Below are positions 1 through 8,240 of a stretch of 64,000 nucleotides of DNA, piece after piece. The notes beneath the pieces were generated by a model that worked only from the letters and a program-made list of their open reading frames with translations, had not been told where the DNA came from and made no database searches. Source of the stretch: Parerythrobacter_A sp963761775 (GTDB lineage: Bacteria; Pseudomonadota; Alphaproteobacteria; Sphingomonadales; Sphingomonadaceae); contig CAVXIF010000011.1 in NCBI GenBank assembly GCA_963761775.1, forward strand, positions 992,001-1,056,000, read 5' to 3'. Every line of letters begins with the position of its first letter. Position 1 is the first letter of the stretch. The translations under genes and the position numbers were made by a program.

Positions 1-925
1 CGCAAAGGCTTCTAGGTCGGCCATCGTCACCAGGCTCGTCACGCGCGCGTCCTTTACCGTGCGTCCGATCATCGGGCCGAGCACCTTGCCGCCCAGTTCG
101 ACGAACCGCGTCCACGCCTGCTTCGTGCATTGCCAGCACGCTTTCGCGCCAGCGGACGCGGCCTGTCACCTGTTCCACCAGCAAGGCGCGCACCGTGTCG
201 GGGTCGCGCACTTCATCGGCGGTGACATTGGCATAAAGCGGCAGGGCCAGCGTGGCGGGGGGCGTCTCGGCGAGCGCCTCCTCCATCGCATCGGCGGCGG
301 GCTGCATCAGCGGGCAATGGAACGGTGCTGATACCGGCAGTGGCACCCCGCGCTTGATGCCGTGCTCCTTCACCAGGCCCACCGCGCGCTCGATCGCACC
401 GGCATGCCCCGACAGCACCACCTGCCCCGGATCGTTGTCGTTCGCCACGGTGCACACCTGCCCTTGCGCCGCAGCGTCCGCCAGCGCTTGCGCTTTCTCC
501 ACATCCGCACCCAGCAGCGCGCACATCGCCCCCTCGCCCACCGGCACGGCGGACTGCATCGCATCACCCCGCAACCGCAGCAATCGCGCGGTATCGGCCA
601 GCGAAAACGCATCGACGGCGCACAGGGCAGTGTATTCGCCAAGACTGTGGCCAGCGACGCATTGCGCGGTATCGGCCAGCACGAGGTCGAACTCGGCCTG
701 CGCCACCCGCAGCGTTGCCATCGCATTCGCCATGATCGCGGGCTGCGCATTGCGGGTCAGCATCAGCTCGCTTTCCGGCCCGTCGCGCATCAATGTGCTG
801 AGGTTCTGCGACAGCGCCTCGTCCACTTCCTGAAAAACCTCGCGCGCGGCGGGGCTGGCATCGGCCAGCTCGCGGCCCATGCCGACCCGCTGGCTGCCCT
901 GCCCCGGAAAGACGAATGCGGTCAT
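1..925 (-). CDS. fabD: Malonyl-CoA:ACP transacylase FabD (3' end outside window; one frameshift near the 3' end)
   Basis: FabD moves malonate from CoA to acyl carrier protein, the entry step of fatty acid elongation, in the cytoplasm. Reading from ATG 925 gives MTAFVFPGQGSQRVGMG, the typical FabD start, and then GHSLGEYTA with the nucleophilic serine. The reading frame holds to about position 107. There the sequence reads GAC GCG GTT CGT CGA where the conserved FVELGGKVLG needs GAC GCG TTC GTC GAA, so one extra base (a G) lies at about 104-108. After removing it, the product ends ...LVTMADLEAFA at the window edge. fabD is normally essential, so a sequencing error is more likely than a true loss. 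The gene runs off the left edge a few codons before its expected stop. Confidence 0.9.
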   Translation of the reverse strand, partial: MTAFVFPGQGSQRVGMGRELADASPAAREVFQEVDEALSQNLSTLMRDGPESELMLTRNAQPAIMANAMATLRVAQAEFDLVLADTAQCVAGHSLGEYTALCAVDAFSLADTARLLRLRGDAMQSAVPVGEGAMCALLGADVEKAQALADAAAQGQVCTVANDNDPGQVVLSGHAGAIERAVGLVKEHGIKRGVPLPVSAPFHCPLMQPAADAMEEALAETPPATLALPLYANVTADEVRDPDTVRALLVEQVTGRVRWRESVLAMHEAGVDAVRRTGRQGARPDDRTHGKGRARDEPGDDGRPRSLC

Positions 926-974
926 TTTGTGCTCCTGCAACACCCGTTTCGGGCCTGTTCATTCGGCCCGTGGC

Positions 975-1790
975 CTATGCGCGCCAAGCGATGCGGGCAA
1001 GGCCGAACGGCACAACGGAATTGTCCGCATCGTGACCGATATCGGCACGGCCGAGATAGGCGATACCCGCCTTTGCACACCAGTATTGTGCGATTTCTTC
1101 GGCAGTTGCGCCGAAAGGCCGGTCGTTTTCCGGCACTTGCGACACGCGGCCCAATCTAAGACCCGCGACGCTGCCAAGATGCTGTGCGATATGGAAGAAC
1201 AGGCGGTCGACGGCGTAGAGATACTCGCCCACCTCCTCCACCATCACGACATGTCCCGTCAGGTCCGGCATCAGCCCGGTGCCGCACAGCATGGCCAACG
1301 TCGTCAGGTTGAACGCGACCGTTGGCACGTCCGCCTCGCCGTCCGCCGCTACGCCGGCAAGCCAGTCCAGCGCGCGCTCGATTGCCGCCGCACCACCCTC
1401 GCGCCCGATATCGGACACCATCGGTCCGTGAACCGGTACACCCACCGCCGTGCGATACAGTTCCGCCAGCAGATAGCCGGTGTCGGAATAGCCGAGATAC
1501 GCCTTGCGCGCGCCAGCCGCGTCCAGTCCGCCCACCGCGTCCGCCGCAATGCGATTGGAGCCGTAGCCGCCCGCCGCGAACCACACCGCGTCGGTCGCCG
1601 GGTCGTTCGCGCATTCGAGAAAAGCCGCCAGCCGGGTCGCGTCGTCTCCCGCAAAATGTCCGTCGCGTGCAAAGCATTGCGGGTGGAAGCGCAGCGTCAC
1701 ATCGTCCCGCGTGGCGGCGATGTCCTCCACCTTGCACGCTGCCTCGCGCGTGATCGCCTTGCCCGGCGCGCAGATGGCGATAGTTGTCAT
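975..1790 (-). CDS. ldcA: LD-carboxypeptidase (peptidase family S66)
   Basis: This cytoplasmic enzyme removes the terminal D-alanine from murein tetrapeptides, so that the tripeptide can be reused. The 271-residue product has the S66 landmarks: AGGYGSNR with nucleophile Ser78, VEEVGEYLYAVDR carrying the triad Glu at about 185, and IGHDADNSVVPFG with His253. ATG 1790 is chosen because MTTIAICAPG is the usual first beta strand of the family; longer upstream reading in this frame runs antisense through the next gene. The gene is divergent from the Mur ligase at 1846 with a gap of about 55 bp, so the two probably share a promoter region. Both act in peptidoglycan recycling. Confidence 0.9.
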   Translation of the reverse strand: MTTIAICAPGKAITREAACKVEDIAATRDDVTLRFHPQCFARDGHFAGDDATRLAAFLECANDPATDAVWFAAGGYGSNRIAADAVGGLDAAGARKAYLGYSDTGYLLAELYRTAVGVPVHGPMVSDIGREGGAAAIERALDWLAGVAADGEADVPTVAFNLTTLAMLCGTGLMPDLTGHVVMVEEVGEYLYAVDRLFFHIAQHLGSVAGLRLGRVSQVPENDRPFGATAEEIAQYWCAKAGIAYLGRADIGHDADNSVVPFGLARIAWRA

Positions 1791-1845
1791 GGGCCGCAGC
1801 CTGCCCGCTTGCCGCATCCGACACAACCGCATACCGCGCGCAGCC

Positions 1846-3285
1846 ATGACCGAAGACGACGCACACGACATGCCCACCCCCGCACAACTTTTCGCCCGCC
1901 CGTTCTTCTTCTGCGGCATCGGCGGGTCGGGAATGCTGCCGCTGGCGCAGATCCTGAAGGGGCGCGGCTGCACCGTGGCGGGGTCGGACCGCAGCTTCGA
2001 CCAGGGGCGCACGCCCGCCAAGTTCGCCGCGCTGGAAGCCCAGGGCTTCGCGCTGCACCCGCAGGACGGCAGTGGCATCGTGTCGGCGGACCAGATCCTC
2101 GTCGCCTCCGCCGCAGTGGAGGACACCGTGCCCGAAGTGCAGCGCGCCGCCGAACTGGGCTGCCTGCGGATGAGCCGCGCGGAACTGCTGTCGATCCTGT
2201 TCAACACCAGCGGTGCGGGGCTGGCGGTGGCGGGAACCAGCGGCAAGTCGACCGTCACCGGCATGCTGGGCTGGATCATGCACGCCGCCGGACGCGCGCC
2301 GACGGTGATGAATGGCGCGGTGATGAAGAATTTCGTCAGCGAGGACCGCCCCTTCGCCAGCGCGCTGGTGGGCGGCGAGAGCATCTTCGTGTCCGAAGTG
2401 GACGAGAGCGACGGCTCCATCGCGCTCTACCGCCCCGCCGTCGGCGTTCTGCTCAATGTCAGCCTCGACCATATGGGCATGGACGAATTGCGCGCGCTGT
2501 TCGGCGACTATCTGGAGCGCAGCCGCATCGCGGTGGTGAACGCCGACGATGCCGAGGCGCTGACACTGCTGCGCCACGCGAAGGAAGCCATCACCTTCGG
2601 CGTCGAGCAGGCCAAGGCGCAGATCGGGGTGGTGCCCGGCTCCATTGCCGACGGACCGACGCAGCAGGCGGCGCTGGTGGTGGACCGGCATGACGATACG
2701 CAATATCCCCTGCGCCTGGCCATGCCGGGGCGGCATAACCTGTCCAACGCACTGGCGGCCATTGCGGGCGCGGCGGCGGCGGGGGTGCCCGTCGGCGTGG
2801 CGGTGGAGGCGCTGGCGGGGTTTGCCGGGCTGGCGCGCCGGTTCGACATTCTCGGCACCAGCGCGAAAGGTGTGACGGTAATCGACGATTTCGGCCACAA
2901 CCCGGAGAAATGCGCCGCGACCCTGCGCACCTTGAAGGCGCATCCGGGCCGGGTGATCGCCTTCTTCCAGCCGCACGGCTACGGCCCCTTGCGCCAGATG
3001 GGCGACGAACTCGCCGCCACCTTCGCCCGCGAACTGGGAACCGACGACATCACCGTGATGTGCGACCCGGTCTATTACGGCGGCACGACGGACAAAAGCC
3101 AGGGCAGCGAACGCATCGTGGACCTGATCGTGGAGGCAGGCGGGTTGGCGGAATATGTGCCGGACCGCGAGGATTGCGGCACGCTGATTGCTGGGCTGGC
3201 CAAACCGGGCGACCGCATCGTGGTGATGGGCGCGCGCGACGATACGCTGACGGGCTTTGCGAAAGGGTTGCTGGAGCGGGTCTGA
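1846..3285 (+). CDS. Mur ligase family protein, probable muropeptide-recycling (Mpl-like) ligase
   Basis: This is an ATP-dependent amide ligase of the MurC/Mpl type, 479 residues. Visible parts are an N-terminal Rossmann loop FFCGIGGSGM, the ATP-binding AGTSGKSTVTGM, the central VLLNVSLDHMGMDE, and the C-terminal domain with DDFGHNPEK and FQPHGYGPLRQM. Mpl joins the tripeptide made by LdcA to UDP-MurNAc, and ldcA lies divergently next to it, which favours that role over de novo MurC. However, the FQPH signature is the MurC form rather than the EPRSNT form of classical Mpl, so the exact substrate is uncertain. ATG 1846 and ATG 1870 are both possible; neither has a strong ribosome binding site. 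roxA follows 18 bp downstream. Confidence 0.75.
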   Translation: MTEDDAHDMPTPAQLFARPFFFCGIGGSGMLPLAQILKGRGCTVAGSDRSFDQGRTPAKFAALEAQGFALHPQDGSGIVSADQILVASAAVEDTVPEVQRAAELGCLRMSRAELLSILFNTSGAGLAVAGTSGKSTVTGMLGWIMHAAGRAPTVMNGAVMKNFVSEDRPFASALVGGESIFVSEVDESDGSIALYRPAVGVLLNVSLDHMGMDELRALFGDYLERSRIAVVNADDAEALTLLRHAKEAITFGVEQAKAQIGVVPGSIADGPTQQAALVVDRHDDTQYPLRLAMPGRHNLSNALAAIAGAAAAGVPVGVAVEALAGFAGLARRFDILGTSAKGVTVIDDFGHNPEKCAATLRTLKAHPGRVIAFFQPHGYGPLRQMGDELAATFARELGTDDITVMCDPVYYGGTTDKSQGSERIVDLIVEAGGLAEYVPDREDCGTLIAGLAKPGDRIVVMGARDDTLTGFAKGLLERV

Positions 3286-3303
3286 CCCGACAGTGCCGCC
3301 GCG

Positions 3304-4466
3304 ATGCACCTTACCGACTTCGATCCGCACACGTTCCTGCGCGAGAACTGGCAGAAGACGCCGCGGCTCATTCGCAACCCGTGGAACGATTGGCGCAACC
3401 CGGTGGAGCCGGACGAGCTTGCGGGCCTGGCGTGCGAGCGCCACGTCGAGTCGCGGCTGGTCATAGGCGACGGCACCGACGCAGCTGCGCTGAAACTGGA
3501 ACATGGCCCCTTGGCGGAGGACCGCTTCAATGCGCTGGGCACGTTTCCATGGACCCTGCTGGTGCAGGCCGTCGACCACCACATCCCCGCCGTCGCGGAC
3601 CTGATCGAGGCGTTCCGATTTATCCCAAACTGGCGGATCGACGATGTGATGGTCAGCTACGCCACCGACACCGGCGGCGTTGGCGCGCATTACGACCAGT
3701 ACGATGTCTTCCTGATACAGGGACTGGGGCGCAGGCGGTGGGAGCTGGGCGGGATGTGCGATGGAGATACGCCGCTTCTGCCGCATGACGATTTGCGCTT
3801 GCTGGCGGCGTTCGAGGCGCGGCAGGACTTCATTCTGGAACCGGGCGATATCCTCTACGTGCCGCCGGGCATCGCTCATATGGGCACCGCCATCGGCCAT
3901 GACTGCATGACCTATTCCGTCGGCTTTCGCGCGCCATCTGCGGTGGAACTGGTCGAAGGCTGGACCGATGCCGTGCTCGACACGATGCCCGACGACGATG
4001 CCGACAGGTATGGCGATGCCGGTCTGGCCTTCCAGACGAACCCCGGCGAGATTTCGGACGAGGCCCTGTCCCGCCTGCACGGCATGGTCGCCGCGAAACT
4101 GGCCGACAGGGAGGCTTTCGCGCGCTGGTTCGGCACATATGCCACGGCACCGCAAGAACGACACCATCGACTGGCGGCCCGACCATGCCATCAGCGTCGA
4201 GGAAGTAGCGGCGGCGCTGGAAGGCGGCATGGCATTGATCCGCAACCCCGCCAGCCGCTTCGCCTTTGTCCGGCAAGCGGGCGACGAGGTGCTGCTGAGC
4301 GTGGACGGCGAAGCGACTGCATGTTGCGGCGCGACGGCGACGGTTTGCCGAGGCGCTCTGCGCAAGTCCGCGTATGAAGCTGAATCGCGACGACGTCACG
4401 AGCCAGCCCGTCCAGTCACTGATCCGCGAACTCGTCAATCGCGGCTGCATCGCTTTCGAAGAATAG
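3304..4466 (+). CDS. roxA: Ribosomal protein L16 arginine hydroxylase (cupin/JmjC oxygenase), two frameshifts as sequenced
   Basis: This is a 2-oxoglutarate/Fe(II) oxygenase of the YcfD/RoxA family, which hydroxylates an arginine of ribosomal protein L16. The iron-binding triad is visible: HYDQYD gives His129 and Asp131, and PPGIAHMG gives His192. Frame 1 runs from ATG 3304 to about 4155, where the conserved text continues one frame over (NDTIDWRPDHAISVEEVA). A second shift near 4316 restores LHVAARRRRFAEALCASPR and the end GCIAFEE with stop at 4464-4466. Both shifts are single extra bases. The repaired product is about 386 residues, the normal family length, with a C-terminal winged-helix region. 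It lies 18 bp after the Mur ligase and probably shares its transcript. Confidence 0.85.
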
Positions 4467-4483
4467 GCCGCAGATCAGCGCAC

Positions 4484-5026
4484 CTACGTTTCGACCCATT
4501 GCCCCACGGGTATGTCCGCCACGGTCCAGTCGCCGATGGACCAGCGCATCAGGCGCAGCGTCGGGTGCCCGACCGCCGCCGTCATCCGCCGCACCTGCCG
4601 GTTCTTCCCTTCGCGCAAGGTCAGCCTGATCCAGCTATCGGGGATCGACTTGCGCACCCGGATCGGCGGATCGCGCGGCGGCAGGGCGGGGTCCGCAATG
4701 CGCTCGGCCTGCGCAGGCCGGGTCATGCCATCCTTCAGCCGCACGCCATCGCACAACCGCCGCAAGGCCGCCGCGTCCGGCTCCCCCTCCACCTGCACCA
4801 GATAAGTCTTGGGCAATTTGTAACGCGGATCGGCAATCCGCGCCTGCAACCTGCCATCGTCGGTGAGCAGCAACAGCCCCTCGCTATCCCGATCCAGCCG
4901 CCCCGCCGGATAAAAGCCCGGCAAGTCGATGAAGTCGGACAACGTCTGCCGCTGCGTCGGACTGCCACGATCCGTGAATTGCGACAGCACGCCATAGGGT
5001 TTGTTGAAGAGGATGAGGCGGGGCAT
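4484..5026 (-). CDS. rluE: 23S rRNA pseudouridine(2457) synthase RluE
   Basis: The enzyme isomerises a uridine of 23S rRNA to pseudouridine during 50S maturation. The 180-residue protein belongs to the RsuA/RluB/RluE family: it opens with RLILFNKPYGVLSQF, holds the catalytic motif AGRLDRDSEGLLLLT with the nucleophilic aspartate, and ends with the family block LREGKNRQVRRMTAAVGHPT. It lacks the N-terminal S4 domain found in RluB and RsuA, which is the RluE arrangement. It is convergent with roxA, with 17 bp between the stop codons. Confidence 0.88.
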   Translation of the reverse strand: MPRLILFNKPYGVLSQFTDRGSPTQRQTLSDFIDLPGFYPAGRLDRDSEGLLLLTDDGRLQARIADPRYKLPKTYLVQVEGEPDAAALRRLCDGVRLKDGMTRPAQAERIADPALPPRDPPIRVRKSIPDSWIRLTLREGKNRQVRRMTAAVGHPTLRLMRWSIGDWTVADIPVGQWVET

Positions 5027-5050
5027 GGGGTCACTACAGACGAAAGATAG

Positions 5051-5435
5051 TCACAAAATTCCTATCAAAAGAATATAGTCGTCGCCTTTACCTTGCGTGA
5101 AACCAATTTTGGTATCGGTCACGGCGTTCGGTCTGAAAAGAAATAGCTTTCGACCATCCTGGCTTTCGCGCGTTTCGGAATAGCGCATTCCACCGCGAAA
5201 CTCCGGGCGCATTAAGTAAAGACAGTCTGTCTTGAATTCGCTACTATCAGGCAAGTCTTGCCAGTCAGAAATGGTATGAACGACCTTCGGATATTGTTCC
5301 GATAGTTCGTCTTGCTGCAAAAACTCTGAAACGAAACTATCGCAGTTATTCGGCTGGTGCTCTGCCGATTGACCCGAGCAACTTGCCAGTAAAACTGTGC
5401 CACTCAGAAACTTGACAAGGCGACTCCGGCAACAT
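5051..5435 (-). CDS. Hypothetical small lipoprotein, probable one-base frameshift in the signal peptide
   Basis: No family was recognised. The frame ending at 5051 is open back past a lipobox-like segment TVLLASCSG whose cysteine codon is 5380-5378, followed by a mature part of about 108 residues with three more cysteines. No ATG, GTG or TTG opens this frame upstream of the lipobox before an in-frame stop. One frame over, ATG 5435 has a good AAGGA ribosome binding site 7 bases upstream and reads MLPESP; removing one T at about 5417 would join it to VKFLSGTVLLASC. This would make a normal lipoprotein signal of about 120 residues in total. The gene is visibly AT-richer than both neighbours, suggesting an acquired or orphan gene. 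Start and frame repair are inference. Confidence 0.5.
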
Positions 5436-5471
5436 ACCGCTGTCCTTCACGCGATTTGAGCAGGGCTATCT

Positions 5472-6422
5472 CTACTCCACCCCGCTAGGATGCCCCACCT
5501 TCAGCACCTTGTGCAGCACGAACACCAGCACGCCGCCCACGACAATCCCGACCAGCGCCGACACCCCTGCATAGGTCATCCAGCCCAGCAGGCCGCCTGC
5601 GCCGCCGGTCATTTCCTTGACGCCGTTCTCCAGCCCGTGGCCGAAGTCGTAGAGGCTATCCACGCCCAGCTCGTGCAGCGCGTGGATCAGGATGCCGCCG
5701 CCGACCCATAGCATCGCCACCGTGCCGATCACGCTCAGCGCCACCAGCAGCTTGGGCATCGCCGCGACCAGCCCGCGACCGACCGCCTGCGACACGCTGT
5801 TCGCGCGTTCGACAGGGCCAGGCCGACATCGTCCATCTTCACGATCAGCGCCACTGCGCCATAGACCACGATCGTAATCGCGATGCCGACCACCGCCAGC
5901 ACGCCCGCGCGCACCCAGAAATCGTCCGCCGCGACCTCGTTCAGCGTGATCGCCATGATCTCCGCCGACAGGATCAGGTCGGTGCGGATCGCGCCCGATA
6001 TGCGCTGTTTTTCGAACGCTTCGGGGTCTTCGATGGCGTCTTCCAGCGTCTTGCCGTGCTTCTCCCCGCCCAGCTTCTCGATGACCTTTTCCGCGCCTTC
6101 GTAGCTCAGGTACAGGCCACCCGCCATCAGCACGAAGATGATCGCGGCGGGCAGGAACTCGCTCAGCAACAGCGCGCCGGGCAGCAGAATCAGCAGCTTG
6201 TTCCTGAAGCTGCCCTTGGTGATCTGCCAGATGATCGGCAGCTCGCGTGCCGGGGAGAGGCCCGGTGACGTAGCTGGGCGTGACCGCCGCATCGTCGATC
6301 ACCACGCCTGCCGCCTTCGCGCCCGCACGGCTGGCGGCAACGGTGATGTCGTCCACCGAGGCGGCGGCAACGCGGGCGATCACCGCCACATCGTCCAACA
6401 GGGCAACCAGTCCACCGGGCAT
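5472..6422 (-). CDS. DUF808 family inner-membrane protein (YedI-like), two frameshifts as sequenced
   Basis: DUF808 proteins are polytopic inner-membrane proteins of unknown function. The reading starts at ATG 6422 with AAGGAG 8 bases upstream and the typical MPGGLVALLDDVAVIAR. Near 6265 a GGG (expected GG) shifts the frame into LSPARELPIIWQITKGS. Near 5805 one missing base shifts it back into NSVSQAVGRGLVAAMPKLL. The repaired protein is about 316 residues with around five hydrophobic segments in the second half, including LLVALSVIGTVAMLWVGGG, and ends VLKVGHPSGVE. Family members are usually about 300 residues. It diverges from the rpsF operon across a gap of about 425 bp. Confidence 0.82.
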   Translation of the reverse strand: MPGGLVALLDDVAVIARVAAASVDDITVAASRAGAKAAGVVIDDAAVTPSYVTGPLPGTRAADHLADHQGQLQEQAADSAARRAVAERVPARRDHLRADGGWPVPELRRRGKGHREAGRGEARQDAGRRHRRPRSVRKTAHIGRDPHRPDPVGGDHGDHAERGRGGRFLGARGRAGGGRHRDYDRGLWRSGADREDGRCRPGPVERANSVSQAVGRGLVAAMPKLLVALSVIGTVAMLWVGGGILIHALHELGVDSLYDFGHGLENGVKEMTGGAGGLLGWMTYAGVSALVGIVVGGVLVFVLHKVLKVGHPSGVE

Positions 6423-6848
6423 TGCGCTTACTCCTTCATGCGCCACCGCCCTGCCCATCGCGGGCGGCGCGCGCAACCGCTGTTTGCGCCTGTCCTACAC
6501 GAAGCGCCGCTGTCATACCCTTTGCAGGCCCAGCGAGATTACGGAGGTAAAAAAGGACAGGGACCGGGAAAATCGCGAAAGCCACACGCGCACTTTCGTG
6601 GATTGCCGTTTACGCGTTTGCGTTCAACGGCTTGCACAGGAAGGTCACAGTTTTCAAAGGGCAAACGAGCGGTTCACGGGTGCCACGCCAGCCCCTGTGC
6701 CGCGGCAAGCCACAAAGCTTGCATTCTGGCCCGATACGGCTATGTGCCTTCGCTTCCCGACATCGTCGGGGAACCAAGAAAGCCGGAGGGGCGCCCGCGG
6801 AACCGCTGCGGGATGGCCAGCGATCGGCAGTACTGAAAGGCATGAAGC
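6423..6848. promoter_or_regulatory. Divergent intergenic region and rpsF leader
   Basis: About 425 bp without a convincing gene separates the DUF808 gene from rpsF. It must hold the promoters for both. A possible sigma70-type pair for the ribosomal operon is TTGCAT (6719-6724) and TATGTG (6741-6746) with a 16-base spacer. Downstream, 6794-6812 can fold as CCCGC / GCGGG around a 9-base loop containing ACCG. The S6:S18 complex of many bacteria represses its own operon through a hairpin with a CCG element, so this is a candidate autoregulatory leader. The promoter and hairpin assignments were made by eye and are weak. Confidence 0.3.
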
Positions 6849-7214
6849 ATGGCTCTATACGAGCATGTGTTCCTTGCGCGCCAGGATCTGAGCCAGGCTC
6901 AGGTCGACACATTGGCGACGCAGGCAACCGAAATCATCGAAGCGAACAAGGGCAAGGTCACCCGCGTGGAATCGTGGGGGCTGAAAAGCCTCGCCTACAA
7001 GATCGACCGCAACCGCAAGGCGCATTTCGTAATGCTCAACATCGACGGCCCCGGTGCCGTGGTCAGCGAGCTGGAGCGTCAGACCCGCATCAACGAAGAC
7101 GTCATCCGCTACATGACCATCCGCGTGGACGAACACGAGGACGGCCCCAGCGTGATGATGCGCAAGAACGAGCGCGACACCAAGAAGCGTCGCGATCGGG
7201 AGGACCGTAACTGA
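6849..7214 (+). CDS. rpsF: 30S ribosomal protein S6
   Basis: S6 binds the central domain of 16S rRNA together with S18. The 121-residue product starts MALYEHVFLARQDLSQAQVD and contains the family block SWGLKSLAYKI and the EDVIRYMTIRVDE strand. The C-terminal tail is strongly basic and ends RRDREDRN, without the terminal glutamates that RimK extends in E. coli S6, which matters because a rimK lies about 4 kb away. ATG 6849 has a weak AAAGG upstream. Its stop codon overlaps the first base of rpsR (TGATG), so the two are translationally linked. Confidence 0.97.
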   Translation: MALYEHVFLARQDLSQAQVDTLATQATEIIEANKGKVTRVESWGLKSLAYKIDRNRKAHFVMLNIDGPGAVVSELERQTRINEDVIRYMTIRVDEHEDGPSVMMRKNERDTKKRRDREDRN

Positions 7215-7438
7215 TGGCCCGTCCGTTTTTCCGCCGTCGCAAGAGCTGCCCGTTCCAGGCCAAGAATGCCCCCGCCATCGATTACAAGGATGTGCGGCTG
7301 CTTCAGGGTTTCATCTCGGAACGCGGCAAGATCGTGCCCAGCCGCATCACTGCGGTATCCGCCAAGAAGCAGCGCGAACTCGCCAAGGCGATCAAGCGTG
7401 CGCGCCATATCGGCCTGCTTCCCTACATCGTGAAGTAA
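7214..7438 (+). CDS. rpsR: 30S ribosomal protein S18
   Basis: S18 is the S6 partner on the 30S platform. The 74-residue protein is the standard length and shows FRRRKSCPF at the start, IDYKDVRLLQGFISERGKI in the middle, and ending in RARHIGLLPYIVK. It is the second gene of the rpsF-rpsR-rplI operon. It overlaps rpsF by one base and is followed by rplI after 13 bp. Confidence 0.98.
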   Translation: MARPFFRRRKSCPFQAKNAPAIDYKDVRLLQGFISERGKIVPSRITAVSAKKQRELAKAIKRARHIGLLPYIVK

Positions 7439-7451
7439 GAGGAGACTCAAT

Positions 7452-8120
7452 ATGGATATCATTCTCCTCCAGCGCGTCGGCAGCCTCGGCTCCATCGGCG
7501 ACGTTGTCACCGTGAAGGACGGCTTTGCGCGTAACTTCCTGTTGCCGCAGAAGAAGGCGCTGCGCGCCAACGCCGCCAACAAGAAGGTGTTCGAAGCCAA
7601 CCGCGAGCGACTGGAAGCCGAAAACGCCGAACGCCGCACCGAAGCGGAGAAGGCGGGCGGCAAGGTCGACGGCGCAGAGATCGTGCTGATCCGCGCGGCG
7701 TCCAATGCCGGCCAGCTGTACGGTTCGGTCAATGTGCGCGACATCGTGGCAGGGCTTGCCGACCAGAAGCACGAGATCGACAAGAAGCAGGTCATCATGG
7801 GCAGCCCGATCAAGACGATCGGCATGCACGATGTGACCATCGCCCTGCACCCCGAAGTCGAGGTGACGGTGAAGGCCAATGTCGCTCGGTCCGACGACGA
7901 AGCCGAGCTGCAAAGCCAGGGCGTCGACGTGCTGGCCCAGATCTTCGCCGACGAACAGGCCGAGATCGAGGAACAGGCGGCGGCCAACACCACGCCGGGC
8001 GGTCTGGAACCGGGCGAGATTCCGGCGGACATGCTGGAAGACGGCGCGGAACCGGCAGCGGACGATACTGTCGCCGAAGCCGACGCGGATGGCGCCGAGC
8101 CGGAGCCGACCGAAAACTGA
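7452..8120 (+). CDS. rplI: 50S ribosomal protein L9 with long acidic C-terminal extension
   Basis: L9 binds 23S rRNA near the L1 stalk and affects frame maintenance. The N-terminal domain is canonical (MDIILLQRVGSLGSIGDVV, then VKDGFARNFLLPQ), followed by the connecting helix and C-terminal domain to about residue 150. The remaining roughly 70 residues are rich in Ala, Glu and Asp and end ADGAEPEPTEN. Ordinary L9 is about 150 residues, while this one is 222. A good GAGGAG lies 8 bases before ATG 7452. It is the last gene of the operon; a strong terminator follows at 8153. Confidence 0.96.
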   Translation: MDIILLQRVGSLGSIGDVVTVKDGFARNFLLPQKKALRANAANKKVFEANRERLEAENAERRTEAEKAGGKVDGAEIVLIRAASNAGQLYGSVNVRDIVAGLADQKHEIDKKQVIMGSPIKTIGMHDVTIALHPEVEVTVKANVARSDDEAELQSQGVDVLAQIFADEQAEIEEQAAANTTPGGLEPGEIPADMLEDGAEPAADDTVAEADADGAEPEPTEN

Positions 8121-8152
8121 CGCGGGGGGCACATACCCTTACGCCAACCGAT

Positions 8153-8190
8153 ACAGGCGCGTCCTTCTTAGAAGGGCGCGCCTGTTTCGT
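8153..8190 (+). terminator. Rho-independent terminator of the rpsF-rpsR-rplI operon
   Basis: The stem ACAGGCGCG / CGCGCCTGT is extended by an inner TTC/GAA pairing around TTA, and is followed by TTTCGT. It sits 32 bp after the rplI stop codon and before AMP nucleosidase. Confidence 0.8.
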
Positions 8191-8240
8191 ATCCAACCCG
8201 CAGCTTTGATTTGTAACGCGAGCCGTCTAGCCCCGTGACC

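Noticed and set aside
879..2693. A 604-codon plus-strand frame over ldcA and the Mur ligase start
   Set aside because: The true genes in other frames carry clear catalytic motifs; this frame has none.
1156..4365. A 1069-codon open frame on the minus strand
   Set aside because: It is antisense to the Mur ligase and roxA, has Arg/His/Ala-rich text with no motifs, and is a typical shadow frame in GC-rich DNA.
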